Shown piece after piece: positions 17,060 through 25,418 of a stretch of 64,000 nt of DNA. This stretch comes from Enterobacteriaceae bacterium UBA5654 (lineage in GTDB: Bacteria > Pseudomonadota > Gammaproteobacteria > Enterobacterales > Enterobacteriaceae): contig DIJC01000022.1 in NCBI GenBank assembly GCA_002421005.1, positions 1 to 64,000 of the forward strand, written 5' to 3'. How positions within the stretch are numbered: the stretch's first letter is position 1; every line of letters begins with the position of its first letter. Made by a program: the position numbers and the translations under genes. The notes under the pieces are model-generated. The model did not search any database and was not told the DNA's origin. It worked only from the letters and a program-made list of their open reading frames with translations.

Positions 17060-17199
17060 AACTTTCCCTTAATGATTTATCCAGCGCTACAGTAGCGTAA
17101 CTGCGCCTGAAAGACGATGGGGCAGATGCGATGAACTGATGCATATCAATGCAAAAGCGTGAAATACCCGTATCCTGTAGTGAAATGACACGATCGTGA

Positions 17200-17223
17200 C
17201 GCTATATACAGAGTTATATAACG
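17200..17223. promoter_or_regulatory. ModE box upstream of moaA
   Basis: CGCTATATA (17200-17208), six bases, then TATATAACG (17215-17223). This matches the ModE operator core (TATATA-N6-TATATA arrangement with CG outer bases). Molybdate-bound ModE activates moa transcription in E. coli from an equivalent position. Confidence 0.85.
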
Positions 17224-17272
17224 TTATGCGTCTGGCGAAAACGCCGCTGACGCGCTACTATCGGCATAATCA

Positions 17273-17377
17273 CTCTAGCCCCTGCGCCTAAGTCACACGA
17301 TATGGCGCTTCGGCCGTGGCATAAGCCACCAGGGTACAGGAAGAAATGACTGTGCCTCCCGAACTGGAAAGGTGTAC
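17273..17377 (+). ncRNA. Molybdenum-cofactor (Moco) riboswitch in the moaA leader
   Basis: The leader immediately before moaA carries the conserved Moco-motif blocks: CTCTAGCCCCTGC at the 5' side, a variable hairpin (GGCGCTTCGGCC region), a central pairing GTGGCATAAGCCAC, CCAGGGTACAGGAAGAAATGA, TGCCTCCCGAACTGG and AAAGGTGTAC reaching the start codon. Block order and sequence match the E. coli moaA leader as I remember it. Moco (or Tuco) binding is expected to mask the ribosome-binding site and reduce moa translation. Confidence 0.88.
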
Positions 17378-18367
17378 ATGGCCTCACAACTTACCGATGC
17401 GTTCGCCCGCAGGTTTTATTATCTGCGTTTGTCGATCACCGATGTGTGTAACTTTCGTTGTACCTACTGTTTGCCCAACGGCTACCGGCCCAGCGGCGTT
17501 AACAACAAAGGTTTTTTGACCACCGATGAAGTGCGGCGGGTGACCCGCGCGTTTACCGCGCTGGGAACCGAGAAAGTGCGCCTCACTGGCGGCGAGCCTT
17601 CATTGCGCCGCGATTTCACCGATATCATCGCCACCGTGCGCGAGAACCGCGCAATCCGCCAGATTGCAGTCACCACCAACGGCTACCGGATGGCGCGGGA
17701 CGTGGCGCAGTGGCGCGACGCGGGCCTGACCAACATTAACGTCAGCGTGGACAGCCTCGACGCCCGCCAGTTTCATGCCATCACCGGCCAGGATAAATTC
17801 CGCCAGGTGATGGACGGCATCGACGCCGCCTTCGCCGCCGGTTTTGCACGCGTGAAGGTCAATACCGTCCTGATGCGCGACGTTAATCATCATCAACTCG
17901 ACACCTTCCTCGCGTGGATCAAACCGCGCCGCATTCAGTTACGGTTTATTGAACTGATGGAAACAGGGGAGGGCAGCGATCTGTTTCGCAAACATCACAT
18001 TTCCGGCATGGTGCTGCGCGATGAGCTACTCCGGCGCGGCTGGATCCACCAGCTTCGCCAGCGCAGCGACGGCCCGGCGCAGGTGTTTTGCCACCCGGAC
18101 TACGAAGGCGAAATCGGCCTGATCATGCCGTATGAAAAAGATTTTTGCGCCAGTTGCAACCGCCTGCGCGTGTCGTCCACCGGCAAACTGCATCTGTGCC
18201 TGTTCGGTGACGGCGGCGTTGAACTGCGCGATCTGCTGGAAGATGACCAGCAGCAGGCCGCGCTGGAGTCGCGGATCGCGGCGGCGCTGGCCCATAAGAA
18301 GCAGACCCATTTCCTGCATCAGGGAAATACGGGCATCACGCAGAACCTTTCTTATATTGGCGGCTAA
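17378..18367 (+). CDS. moaA: MoaA, GTP 3',8-cyclase
   Basis: A 329-aa radical-SAM enzyme (same length in E. coli) that opens molybdopterin synthesis by converting GTP to 3',8-cyclo-GTP. The SAM cluster cysteines are C24, C28 and C31 (D-V-C-N-F-R-C-T-Y-C). A second cluster, which binds GTP, is held by C-A-S-C-N and the later C-L-F near residues 255-275. The C-terminus ends in the family tail Y-I-G-G. The start is ATG 17378 within the riboswitch leader; the GTG six bases earlier is part of the riboswitch. Confidence 0.97.
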   Translation: MASQLTDAFARRFYYLRLSITDVCNFRCTYCLPNGYRPSGVNNKGFLTTDEVRRVTRAFTALGTEKVRLTGGEPSLRRDFTDIIATVRENRAIRQIAVTTNGYRMARDVAQWRDAGLTNINVSVDSLDARQFHAITGQDKFRQVMDGIDAAFAAGFARVKVNTVLMRDVNHHQLDTFLAWIKPRRIQLRFIELMETGEGSDLFRKHHISGMVLRDELLRRGWIHQLRQRSDGPAQVFCHPDYEGEIGLIMPYEKDFCASCNRLRVSSTGKLHLCLFGDGGVELRDLLEDDQQQAALESRIAAALAHKKQTHFLHQGNTGITQNLSYIGG

Positions 18368-18388
18368 CCGCCCGCAAGGAGAAGTCAC

Positions 18389-18901
18389 ATGAGTCAGGTC
18401 AGTGCAGAATTTATCCCGGCGCAGATCGCCATTCTTACCGTGTCCAGCCGTCGTGGCGAAGAGGATGACACCTCCGGCCATTTCCTGCGCGATTCCGCGA
18501 GCGAGGCGGGGCATCGGGTGGTGGATAAAGCCATCGTCAAAGAAAATCGCTACGCCATCCGCGCCCAGGTTTCGGCGTGGATCGCCCACGAAGAAGTGCA
18601 GGTAGTTTTAATTAACGGCGGCACCGGCTTTACCGAAGGCGATCAGGTTCCCGAAGCGCTGCTGCCGCTGTTTGACCGCGAAATCGAAGGCTTTGGTGAA
18701 GTGTTCCGCATGTTGTCGTTTGAAGAGATCGGCACCTCCACGCTGCAATCGCGCGCGGTGGCGGGCATCGCCAATAACACGCTGATTTTCGCCATGCCCG
18801 GCTCAACCAAAGCCTGCCGCACGGCCTGGGAAAACATTATCGCCCCGCAGCTTGATGCCCGCACGCGCCCGTGTAATTTTCATCCCCATTTGAAGAAATA
18901 A
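18389..18901 (+). CDS. moaB: MoaB, molybdenum cofactor biosynthesis protein B
   Basis: A 170-aa MogA/MoaB-fold protein. The conserved S-S-R-R-G-E-E-D-D-T-S-G (residues 20-31) and G-G-T-G-F-T-E-G-D (near residue 75) form the molybdopterin-binding site, and A-M-P-G-S-T-K-A-C near residue 132 is the usual C-terminal motif. In E. coli MoaB is dispensable, with MogA doing the adenylylation. It starts 21 bases after moaA with an AAGGAG site and forms part of the moaABCDE operon. Confidence 0.96.
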   Translation: MSQVSAEFIPAQIAILTVSSRRGEEDDTSGHFLRDSASEAGHRVVDKAIVKENRYAIRAQVSAWIAHEEVQVVLINGGTGFTEGDQVPEALLPLFDREIEGFGEVFRMLSFEEIGTSTLQSRAVAGIANNTLIFAMPGSTKACRTAWENIIAPQLDARTRPCNFHPHLKK

Positions 18902-18904
18902 GTT

Positions 18905-19390
18905 ATGTCACAACTCACCCACATCAACGCCGCCGGTGAAGCGCATATGGTGGATGTGTCGGCGAAAGCGGAAACCGTGCGCGAGGCGCGCGCGGAAGCC
19001 TTCGTCACCATGCTGCCGGAAACGCTGAAAATGATCGTTGACGGTAGCCACCATAAAGGTGACGTCTTCGCCACCGCCCGCATCGCCGGTATTCAGGCCG
19101 CCAAGCGAACCTGGGATCTCATCCCGCTGTGTCATCCTTTAATGCTCAGCAAAGTGGAAGTTAACCTCCAGGCGCAGCCGGAGCACAGCCGCGTGCGCAT
19201 TGAAACGCGCTGCCGCCTGACCGGGAAAACCGGCGTGGAAATGGAAGCGTTGACCGCCGCGTCGGTGGCGGCGCTGACCATCTATGACATGTGCAAAGCA
19301 GTGCAAAAAGATATGGTGATTGGCCCGGTACGCCTGCTGGCAAAAAGCGGCGGCAAATCGGGTGACTTTACGGTGGACGCTCATGATTAA
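18905..19390 (+). CDS. moaC: MoaC, cyclic pyranopterin monophosphate synthase
   Basis: A 161-aa enzyme, full family length, that rearranges 3',8-cyclo-GTP to cyclic pyranopterin monophosphate. The active-site segments are D-G-S-H-H-K-G-D-V near residues 47-55, I-P-L-C-H-P-L near 74-80, E-M-E-A-L-T-A, D-M-C-K-A and the C-terminal K-S-G-G-K-S-G. Three bases separate it from moaB, and its stop overlaps moaD by eight bases. Confidence 0.97.
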   Translation: MSQLTHINAAGEAHMVDVSAKAETVREARAEAFVTMLPETLKMIVDGSHHKGDVFATARIAGIQAAKRTWDLIPLCHPLMLSKVEVNLQAQPEHSRVRIETRCRLTGKTGVEMEALTAASVAALTIYDMCKAVQKDMVIGPVRLLAKSGGKSGDFTVDAHD

Positions 19391-19628
19391 CGTTTTATTT
19401 TTCGCCCAGGTGCGCGAACTGGTGGGCAGCGACCGCCTGACTCTGGCAGCGGAATTCACCAGCGTGGAAAACCTGCGTCAGCACCTCGCCGCCAGAGGCG
19501 ACCGCTGGGCGCTGGCGCTGGAGGAGGGCAAACTGCTCGCCGCCGTCAACCAGACGCTGGTGGCCTTCGATCATCCGGTTAATGATGGCGATGAAGTTGC
19601 GTTCTTTCCACCGGTTACCGGAGGCTGA
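19383..19628 (+). CDS. moaD: MoaD, molybdopterin synthase sulfur-carrier subunit
   Basis: An 81-aa ubiquitin-like protein, the same length as in E. coli, starting at ATG 19383 inside the end of moaC. It ends in P-P-V-T-G-G. The terminal Gly-Gly is adenylated by MoeB and converted to a thiocarboxylate that donates the dithiolene sulfurs. A longer frame beginning at 19320 would overlap moaC by 71 bases and is not supported. Confidence 0.97.
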   Translation: MINVLFFAQVRELVGSDRLTLAAEFTSVENLRQHLAARGDRWALALEEGKLLAAVNQTLVAFDHPVNDGDEVAFFPPVTGG

Positions 19629-19629
19629 A

Positions 19630-20082
19630 ATGGCTGAAACCCGAATTTGCGTCGGTCACGCCCCGTTTCGCGTGGGCGATGAATACCCGTGGCTGGCGGA
19701 GCGCGATGAAGACGGCGCGGTCGTCACCTTCACTGGCAAAGTGCGCAATCATAATCTCGGCGACAGCGTGAAGGCGCTGACGCTGGAGCACTACCCGGGG
19801 ATGACGGAAAAAGCGCTGGCGGAAATCGTTGCTGAAGCCCGCGCCCGCTGGCCACTGGGCCGCATTACGGTGATCCACCGCATCGGTGAACTGTGGCCGG
19901 GCGATGAAATTGTCTTTGTCGGCGTCACCAGCGCCCATCGCAGCAGCGCCTTTGAAGCCGGGCAATTTATTATGGATTATCTGAAAACCCGCGCGCCGTT
20001 CTGGAAACGGGAAGCGACCCCGGAAGGCGAACGCTGGGTTGACGCGCGGGACAGCGATAAGCAAGCCGCGCAGCGTTGGTAA
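19630..20082 (+). CDS. moaE: MoaE, molybdopterin synthase catalytic subunit
   Basis: A 150-aa large subunit of molybdopterin synthase. It pairs with two MoaD to turn cyclic pyranopterin into molybdopterin. Family residues are visible in F-T-G-K-V-R-N-H-N, L-E-H-Y-P-G-M, H-R-I-G, S-A-H-R-S-S-A-F and the catalytic lysine region F-W-K-R-E. It starts one base after the moaD stop and is the last gene of the moa operon. No terminator is evident before ybhL. Confidence 0.97.
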   Translation: MAETRICVGHAPFRVGDEYPWLAERDEDGAVVTFTGKVRNHNLGDSVKALTLEHYPGMTEKALAEIVAEARARWPLGRITVIHRIGELWPGDEIVFVGVTSAHRSSAFEAGQFIMDYLKTRAPFWKREATPEGERWVDARDSDKQAAQRW

Positions 20083-20141
20083 GACGAGTTTTTCAGGATG
20101 TAGTAGGCTTACATGAGTATTCACCTTATAAGGAGTTTCTC

Positions 20142-20849
20142 ATGGAGCGATTTCCAAAGTCCGATTCCATCGTCCAGCAGTCCCGCAGCGGCCTGCAAAC
20201 CTACATGGCGCAGGTTTACGGCTGGATGACCTGCGGCCTGCTGCTCACCGCTTTTGTGGCCTGGTATTCCGCCAATACCCCCGCCGTGATGATGTTTGTC
20301 TTCTCAAGCCAAATCACCTTTTTTGGCCTGATCATCGCGCAGCTGGCGCTGGTGTTTGTGCTCGCCGGGCTGGTACACAAGCTGAGTGCGGGCATGGCGA
20401 CGACGCTGTTTATGCTCTATTCGGCGCTCACCGGCCTGACCCTGTCGAGCATTTTCATCGTCTACACTTATTCTTCCATCGCCAGCACCTTTGTGGTGAC
20501 CGCCGGGATGTTCGGCATCATGAGCCTGTACGGATACACCACCAAACGCGATCTCAGCGGGCTGGGCAACATGCTGTTTATGGGCCTGATTGGTATTATC
20601 CTCGCCTCGCTGGTTAACTTCTGGCTGAAGAGCGAAGCGCTGATGTGGGCGGTGACCTACATCGGGGTGGTAATTTTTGTCGGCCTGACCGCCTGGGATA
20701 CCCAGAAGCTGAAAAATATCGGTGAGCAGATCGATACCCGCGACGGCAGTATGCTGCGTAAATACTCCATTCTTGGCGCATTGACGCTGTATCTGGACTT
20801 TATCAACCTGTTCCTGATGCTGCTGCGTATTTTTGGCAACCGCCGTTAA
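20142..20849 (+). CDS. ybhL: YbhL, BAX-inhibitor-1 family inner-membrane protein
   Basis: A 235-aa (234 in E. coli) protein with seven hydrophobic segments starting near residue 25 and a short charged C-terminus. It belongs to the BI-1/UPF0005 family together with YccA. Bacterial relatives include a pH-gated calcium leak channel and a modulator of FtsH proteolysis; the job of YbhL itself is not established. The ATG at 20142 has AAGGAG upstream. An earlier in-frame start would overlap moaE. Confidence 0.92.
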   Translation: MERFPKSDSIVQQSRSGLQTYMAQVYGWMTCGLLLTAFVAWYSANTPAVMMFVFSSQITFFGLIIAQLALVFVLAGLVHKLSAGMATTLFMLYSALTGLTLSSIFIVYTYSSIASTFVVTAGMFGIMSLYGYTTKRDLSGLGNMLFMGLIGIILASLVNFWLKSEALMWAVTYIGVVIFVGLTAWDTQKLKNIGEQIDTRDGSMLRKYSILGALTLYLDFINLFLMLLRIFGNRR

Positions 20850-20870
20850 ACGCTCGCGCTACCGCTATCC

Positions 20871-20901
20871 ATCCCGGAACCTGTTTCCGGGATTATTTTT
20901 T
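20871..20901 (+). terminator. Terminator after ybhL
   Basis: A 9-bp stem ATCCCGGAA/TTCCGGGAT (20871-20879, 20885-20893) with a five-base loop, then TATTTTTT. Confidence 0.88.
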
Positions 20902-21224
20902 GTCGGCGGGGCTTGTTAATCCATTTAACAATATACTGTTATTCCCTTTTCATTCTGGTTGCATTTTTAATAAATAATCGCATGTCGCTGTCTCTTTTTA
21001 TTTCGGGACGGCGTTTTAATTATTTTCTCTCCTGCAAATAAAATGCCGAAGATAAGCCGATGCTGCCCTATTAACGCGACAAATAATTCGCGCGTGCAGT
21101 ATAACAATTTGGAAAAACTTACCCGGTTGCAGAATAGGGTGAAGTATGTTAGCTTCGTCGAGTATTTTAAAAAGATCCCGTTAAGGGTATATTTGGCGTT
21201 GCCCTGAAAAAAGGATTTTCTATT
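20902..21224. other. AT-rich spacer at the left edge of the sulfonate-type island
   Basis: 323 bases between the ybhL terminator and the IclR gene. It is clearly AT-richer than the flanking coding DNA and has no convincing gene. It presumably holds the IclR promoter, and a ribosome site AAAGGA lies upstream of 21225. E. coli K-12 has ybhM downstream of ybhL; no trace of it is seen. Confidence 0.5.
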
Positions 21225-22019
21225 ATGATCCAGCCTGCAGAACACCCCCGCAAAGACTCCAACACCAAAAGCGTAAGCAAAACTTTAGCAATACTCGCCA
21301 CATTTAATGAGTCGGTGCCAGTACAACGCACTTCAGACATCGCGGTAAAACTGCAAATGAATATTAGCACCGTCTCCCGCCATCTTAATACCATGCTCGA
21401 TTGGGGTTTTCTGGAACGCGATGAGGCCACCGGTTTTTATTCCCCCGGTCTTGGGATTGTGGCGCTTGCGGGCGTCACGCTGCAAAATAATGACATCTTT
21501 CGTCATGCTTTCCCGGAGCTTCAGCGGCTCTCTCACCAATATAATATTCACAGCCACATGTCTGTTCCGCACATGACCGATATCGTCCACCTGATCAGCA
21601 ACTGCTGTAAAAGCACGGTGGATCTGCTCATCCCGATGGGTCATCGTCACCCGATGCACTGTTCAGCCATGGGCCGCGCGCTGCTGGCGTACATGCCCGA
21701 AGCGCAGGCGCAGGACATTCTCCAGCGCTCGGAACTGCAAAAATATACTGCCGCTACCAAAGTCGATCTCCGCGAAATCAAACAGGAACTGGTGATCACG
21801 CGCCAGCGCGGTTACTGCACGATTTTTAATGAACTGAACGAAGGGAAAGGCTCGCTTTCCGCCCCGGTTTTCGACCGTAATCGCGCGCCCGTCGCCGCCA
21901 TCAGCGTATCCACCAGCGTACACAGCCTCAGCCAGCCGGAGCGCGAGCGGGAGCTTGCCAGAGCGGTAATGATGGCCGCCAGCAAAATATCCGGCAAGCT
22001 GGGCTATTTCCCCAAATAA
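21225..22019 (+). CDS. IclR-family transcriptional regulator
   Basis: A 264-aa regulator. The N-terminal winged helix-turn-helix (about residues 12-75) contains V-S-K-T-L-A-I-L and the recognition segment M-N-I-S-T-V-S-R-H-L-N-T-M. The C-terminal effector domain (about 85-260) has H-C-S-A-M-G-R-A-L-L-A, typical of IclR proteins. It precedes the transporter and enzyme genes in the same direction but is separated from them by a terminator and 534 bases. It is the likely local regulator. Its effector is unknown, presumably the imported substrate. Confidence 0.9.
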   Translation: MIQPAEHPRKDSNTKSVSKTLAILATFNESVPVQRTSDIAVKLQMNISTVSRHLNTMLDWGFLERDEATGFYSPGLGIVALAGVTLQNNDIFRHAFPELQRLSHQYNIHSHMSVPHMTDIVHLISNCCKSTVDLLIPMGHRHPMHCSAMGRALLAYMPEAQAQDILQRSELQKYTAATKVDLREIKQELVITRQRGYCTIFNELNEGKGSLSAPVFDRNRAPVAAISVSTSVHSLSQPERERELARAVMMAASKISGKLGYFPK

Positions 22020-22025
22020 AAAAGC

Positions 22026-22059
22026 GGCATAAAAGACGCAATGCTTTTATGCCTTTTTT
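22026..22059 (+). terminator. Terminator after the IclR gene
   Basis: A 10-bp stem GGCATAAAAG/CTTTTATGCC with an eight-base loop followed by six T. It separates the regulator from the catabolic operon. Confidence 0.88.
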
Positions 22060-22553
22060 CATTAGCTGTTCTACTGTTACGGTATTATTATTTCCCGGCG
22101 TTTAATTAGTGGATGGGATGATATTCTTTGTCTCTTTTGCAATGCTTTTGCTTCGTTTGAATATTACATTCACTGCCAGAAAATTACCTGTGAAAATAAT
22201 TATTGTATAGCGATTAAGAAGATAATATTCAGTTGCATAATATGCAATTGTCTTGCATCAGGTAAAATATAATTTTGTAATGTGAGAATTAATTGCAATA
22301 ATCAAAAAAACAAACTTGCCTATTGTTATTTTGTTCGAATGCATATAGTGTAAATGGCAACGATCTTTCGAAGTTTTCTAACTATATTACTGACGCTATG
22401 GAACGCAGATAGAACATTCGGCGGTGTATTCTTTCGTTAAGTTGATAAACCTCAGGCAGCGGTACGGCGTCATTGTGCCTGTATTTTGGCGCGCGTGAAA
22501 TAAGACAATCTCTGTCGGCACACGTTTAAAAATCGTTAAAAGGATAATATGCC
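22060..22553 (+). promoter_or_regulatory. Long AT-rich control region of the glycyl-radical operon
   Basis: About 490 bases without a gene. They hold the palindrome at 22233-22247 (listed separately) and, near 22441, GTTGATAAACCTCAG, which resembles one complete and one partial FNR half-site (TTGAT-N4-ATCAA) and would suit an oxygen-sensitive pathway. A good AAAGGA ribosome site precedes the transporter start. No promoter could be picked with confidence. Confidence 0.45.
22233..22247. promoter_or_regulatory. Candidate IclR operator palindrome
   Basis: TTGCATAATATGCAA is a perfect 7+1+7 inverted repeat in otherwise irregular AT-rich DNA. A further TTGCAT copy begins near 22253. IclR-family operators are often ~15-bp palindromes, so this is a plausible target of the adjacent regulator. 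That is inference only. Confidence 0.4.
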
Positions 22554-23987
22554 ATGGAGCCAGTTAAACGTTTATTTTACATTCTTGCCGGTCCGGGCGT
22601 CCTTGGGATTTCCACTTTTCTGCTCTCCGATCTGCTGACTCTCCACGGCGCGCAGGCCATCGGGATTTTATTCTGGATGATTTTGTGGTGGATCGCGCGT
22701 CCGGTACATATTGCGGTTACCGGTTTTGTGCCCGTCATCGCCAATGCGCTGCTCAATATTGTGCCGATGGGGGTGATTACCGGGCAGTATTTTTCTGACA
22801 GCATCATTCTGATTTTCGGCTCCGGTCTGCTCTGCGCGCCCTGGGCGACCATTGGCCTTGACCGTCGCGTGGCGCTGAAAGTGCTGTCGGTGATTGGCCC
22901 CTCAATGCGGTCCCAGGTGACCGTCTGGCTGCTGGCCAGCATCCTGATGTCCTGCCTGCTGCCTAACGTGGCGGTCTGCGCGCTGTTTACACCGATGGCG
23001 GTAGCGATGCTGACCACGGCGGGCTACAGCGATATCACCAAATGCCAGCCTGCCGTTCCCATTTTGTTGGCTATCGGCTGGGGCGTCGGCATCGGCGGTC
23101 TGGGAACGCCGCTTGGCGGGGCGATGAATCTCGCCGCCATCTCTATTTTTGAGGAGCACGTCGGCCACGAATTTATGTACGTTGACTGGCTTATTCGCAT
23201 CAGCCCGTTTTTCATCATCATCAGCCTCGTCACCCTGGCCTGTATGCTGCTGATCCCGATGAAGGTCAAAACCCTGAACGGCACCCGCGAATATTTTACC
23301 CAACGCTATCGCGCGCTGGGGCCGATGACGCGTGACGAAAAAATCTGCGGCTCGCTGTTTGTGATTGGACTGGTCGGCGCGTTCACCCGCCCGCTGTACG
23401 TCAGTATTTTTCCCGCGCTGACGCCCGCCCATCTTTACCTGATCCTCGGCTGCCTGTGTTTTGTGATTACCCTCGCCAATAAGATGCCGATGCTGTCGTG
23501 GGAAATCGCTGAGAAAGAGACGATGTGGGGGATGATGATCCTCTTCGGCGGCGGTCTGGCGCTTGGCAAGCTGATGAATGATTCCGGTGCCAGCGTGGGC
23601 ATTGCCGAACTGGTTTCCGGTATGTCGCTGGACGGCGGCCTGCTGACCATCATCATTTTTGTGGTGTTCGCCAGAGCGATCTCGGAATCCACCAACTCGA
23701 CGACCTCCGCCGCCGTCACTATTCCCATTGTGCTTGGCTTTACGACCAAACTGGGTCTTAACCCGGTCCCCTACTGGTTTATCACCATTCTGGCGCTCAA
23801 TGCCGAATTTATGCTGCCGATCAGCGTCAGAGCAATCCCCGTCGCGTATGGCCTGGACGCCAGAAAAATGCTCAAAGGCGGGGCGGTGATGGCTCTGGTA
23901 CATATCGTGATGGTGACTGTTTTTGGCTACGCCTTTATGCAGCTGTGGCCCACCTTCAGCCAGCTTTCCTGTGTCTTCAGTAAATGA
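22554..23987 (+). CDS. DASS (SLC13/CitT-like) anion transporter, likely sulfonate importer
   Basis: A 477-aa inner-membrane protein with many hydrophobic segments from residue 8 onward, typical in length for the divalent anion:Na+ symporter family. It contains the family-like S-x-S-T-N-S-T-T-S stretch near residue 384 and a related P-N-V-A-V-C-A-L-F-T-P segment near residue 142, the two re-entrant-loop regions that coordinate sodium and the anionic substrate. It is the first gene of the enzymatic operon, 16 bases upstream of the aldehyde dehydrogenase. With a TauE-type exporter at the operon's end, an organosulfonate substrate is inferred. A dicarboxylate cannot be excluded. Confidence 0.8.
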   Translation: MEPVKRLFYILAGPGVLGISTFLLSDLLTLHGAQAIGILFWMILWWIARPVHIAVTGFVPVIANALLNIVPMGVITGQYFSDSIILIFGSGLLCAPWATIGLDRRVALKVLSVIGPSMRSQVTVWLLASILMSCLLPNVAVCALFTPMAVAMLTTAGYSDITKCQPAVPILLAIGWGVGIGGLGTPLGGAMNLAAISIFEEHVGHEFMYVDWLIRISPFFIIISLVTLACMLLIPMKVKTLNGTREYFTQRYRALGPMTRDEKICGSLFVIGLVGAFTRPLYVSIFPALTPAHLYLILGCLCFVITLANKMPMLSWEIAEKETMWGMMILFGGGLALGKLMNDSGASVGIAELVSGMSLDGGLLTIIIFVVFARAISESTNSTTSAAVTIPIVLGFTTKLGLNPVPYWFITILALNAEFMLPISVRAIPVAYGLDARKMLKGGAVMALVHIVMVTVFGYAFMQLWPTFSQLSCVFSK

Positions 23988-24003
23988 AAAGAGATAAGTG
24001 CCC

Positions 24004-25416
24004 ATGGACAGAGCGTTAACCGTTGAAGCGCTGGTCGCCCGTTCGCAGGTGGCGCAGGCGCAGTTTGCCTTTGCCAGCCAGCAGCAGGCCGATGCAGCGG
24101 CGCGGGCAATCTGCAAAGTGGTTTATGACAATGCCGCCACTCTGGCGGCGCTGGCCGTTACCGAAACGCGAATGGGCAACGTGGCGGACAAAATCAGCAA
24201 ATGCCGGATGAAACCCGCGCTCATCTGGCAAAGCATAAAAGATAAAAAATCGGTCGGCGTGATTGCCAGAAATGACGCGCGCCGGACGTTCGACATCGCC
24301 AAGCCGATGGGCGTGGTCGCCAGCATCATTCCTGCCACCAACCCGATTGTGACCCCCATGAGTAACGCCGCGTTTGCGCTGAAAACCCGTAACGCGGTGA
24401 TCTTCGCCCCGCATCCGCGCGCGGTGGACTGCACCCGGCGGCTGGTGGCGATGTTCCGCGCCGAGCTTGAAAAGCTGGCGCTCCCGGCGGATCTGGTGCT
24501 GGGGCTGGAGAGTGTCTCCATCGACAACAGCGCGCAGTTAATGAGCGCCGCTGACGTGATTGTCGCCACCGGCGGCGCGAATCTGGTGAAGGCGGCTTAT
24601 TCCAGCGGCAAGCCCGCGCTGGGCGTCGGCGTTGGTAACGTGCAGTGCATCGTGGATCGGGATGTCGATGTAGCCGACGCCGCCGGGAAAATCCTCCTCG
24701 GACGCAGCTTTGATAACGGCCTGATCTGCCTGAGCGAGCAGACGGTTTTTGTCCACCAGAGCCAGTTAAGCGCGTTTATCCGCGAGATGGAAAAGCAGGG
24801 CGCGTATTCGGTGAACGGTACAGAACACGCGCAGCGCCTGCGCGAAACGCTGTTCCCCGGCGGCGGGGCGATTAACCGCGATGTGGTGGGCCAGAACGCA
24901 GAGCAGGTTGCTGCCCGGGCGGGCCTTGAGGTGCCGCGCGGTACGCGGGTGATTATGGTTCAGGTGCCGGAAGTGGGGCCGCGCGAGGTGCTGTGCCGCG
25001 AAAAAATGTGCCCGGTACTGGCCGTTATGCCTTACCCGACGTTTGCCGAAGGCGTCGCCATGATGGTTGAAAATCTCAACTGTGAAGGCAAGGGCCACAG
25101 CATCGCCGTCCATTCGGCGACGCCCGCCAATGTTGAATATGCCGCCATTCAGTGCGCGGTGTCGCGGGTGATTGTAAATCAGCCTGCCGGAACCAGCGGC
25201 GGCGGTAGCCCGACCAACGGTTTCACCGCCACCACCACGCTGGGCTGCGGCTCCTGGGGCAATAACAGCTTCAGCGGCAACCTCAGTTTTGAACACCTGA
25301 TGAATATCACCCGTGTTGGTTATCCGCTGCAACAGTCGTGGCTTCCCGATCCCGATGGGATCTGGTGCCAGCCTCCTGTTGACGAGCACGACATTTTTCA
25401 CATGGAAGGAATTTAA
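24004..25416 (+). CDS. CoA-acylating aldehyde dehydrogenase
   Basis: A 470-aa member of the acylating aldehyde dehydrogenase group (AdhE N-domain, EutE, PduP, SauS). The catalytic cysteine is C242 in F-D-N-G-L-I-C-L-S-E-Q, the same context as AdhE. The cofactor loop is A-T-G-G-A-N-L-V near residue 188, and T-S-G-G-G-S-P-T-N lies near residue 398. The start at ATG 24004 is preferred to a GTG two codons earlier. It would oxidise an aldehyde with NAD+ and CoA to acyl-CoA. In this operon the substrate is probably the aldehyde made by the glycyl radical enzyme (3-sulfopropionaldehyde, or acetaldehyde under an isethionate model). There is no encapsulation peptide or microcompartment gene. Confidence 0.82.
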   Translation: MDRALTVEALVARSQVAQAQFAFASQQQADAAARAICKVVYDNAATLAALAVTETRMGNVADKISKCRMKPALIWQSIKDKKSVGVIARNDARRTFDIAKPMGVVASIIPATNPIVTPMSNAAFALKTRNAVIFAPHPRAVDCTRRLVAMFRAELEKLALPADLVLGLESVSIDNSAQLMSAADVIVATGGANLVKAAYSSGKPALGVGVGNVQCIVDRDVDVADAAGKILLGRSFDNGLICLSEQTVFVHQSQLSAFIREMEKQGAYSVNGTEHAQRLRETLFPGGGAINRDVVGQNAEQVAARAGLEVPRGTRVIMVQVPEVGPREVLCREKMCPVLAVMPYPTFAEGVAMMVENLNCEGKGHSIAVHSATPANVEYAAIQCAVSRVIVNQPAGTSGGGSPTNGFTATTTLGCGSWGNNSFSGNLSFEHLMNITRVGYPLQQSWLPDPDGIWCQPPVDEHDIFHMEGI

Positions 25417-25418
25417 TA

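Noticed and set aside
22902..24116. 404-codon open frame on the minus strand opposite the DASS and aldehyde dehydrogenase genes
   Set aside because: Its composition (His, Gln, Arg-rich, no domain) is that of an antisense shadow of two well-supported genes in GC-rich DNA.
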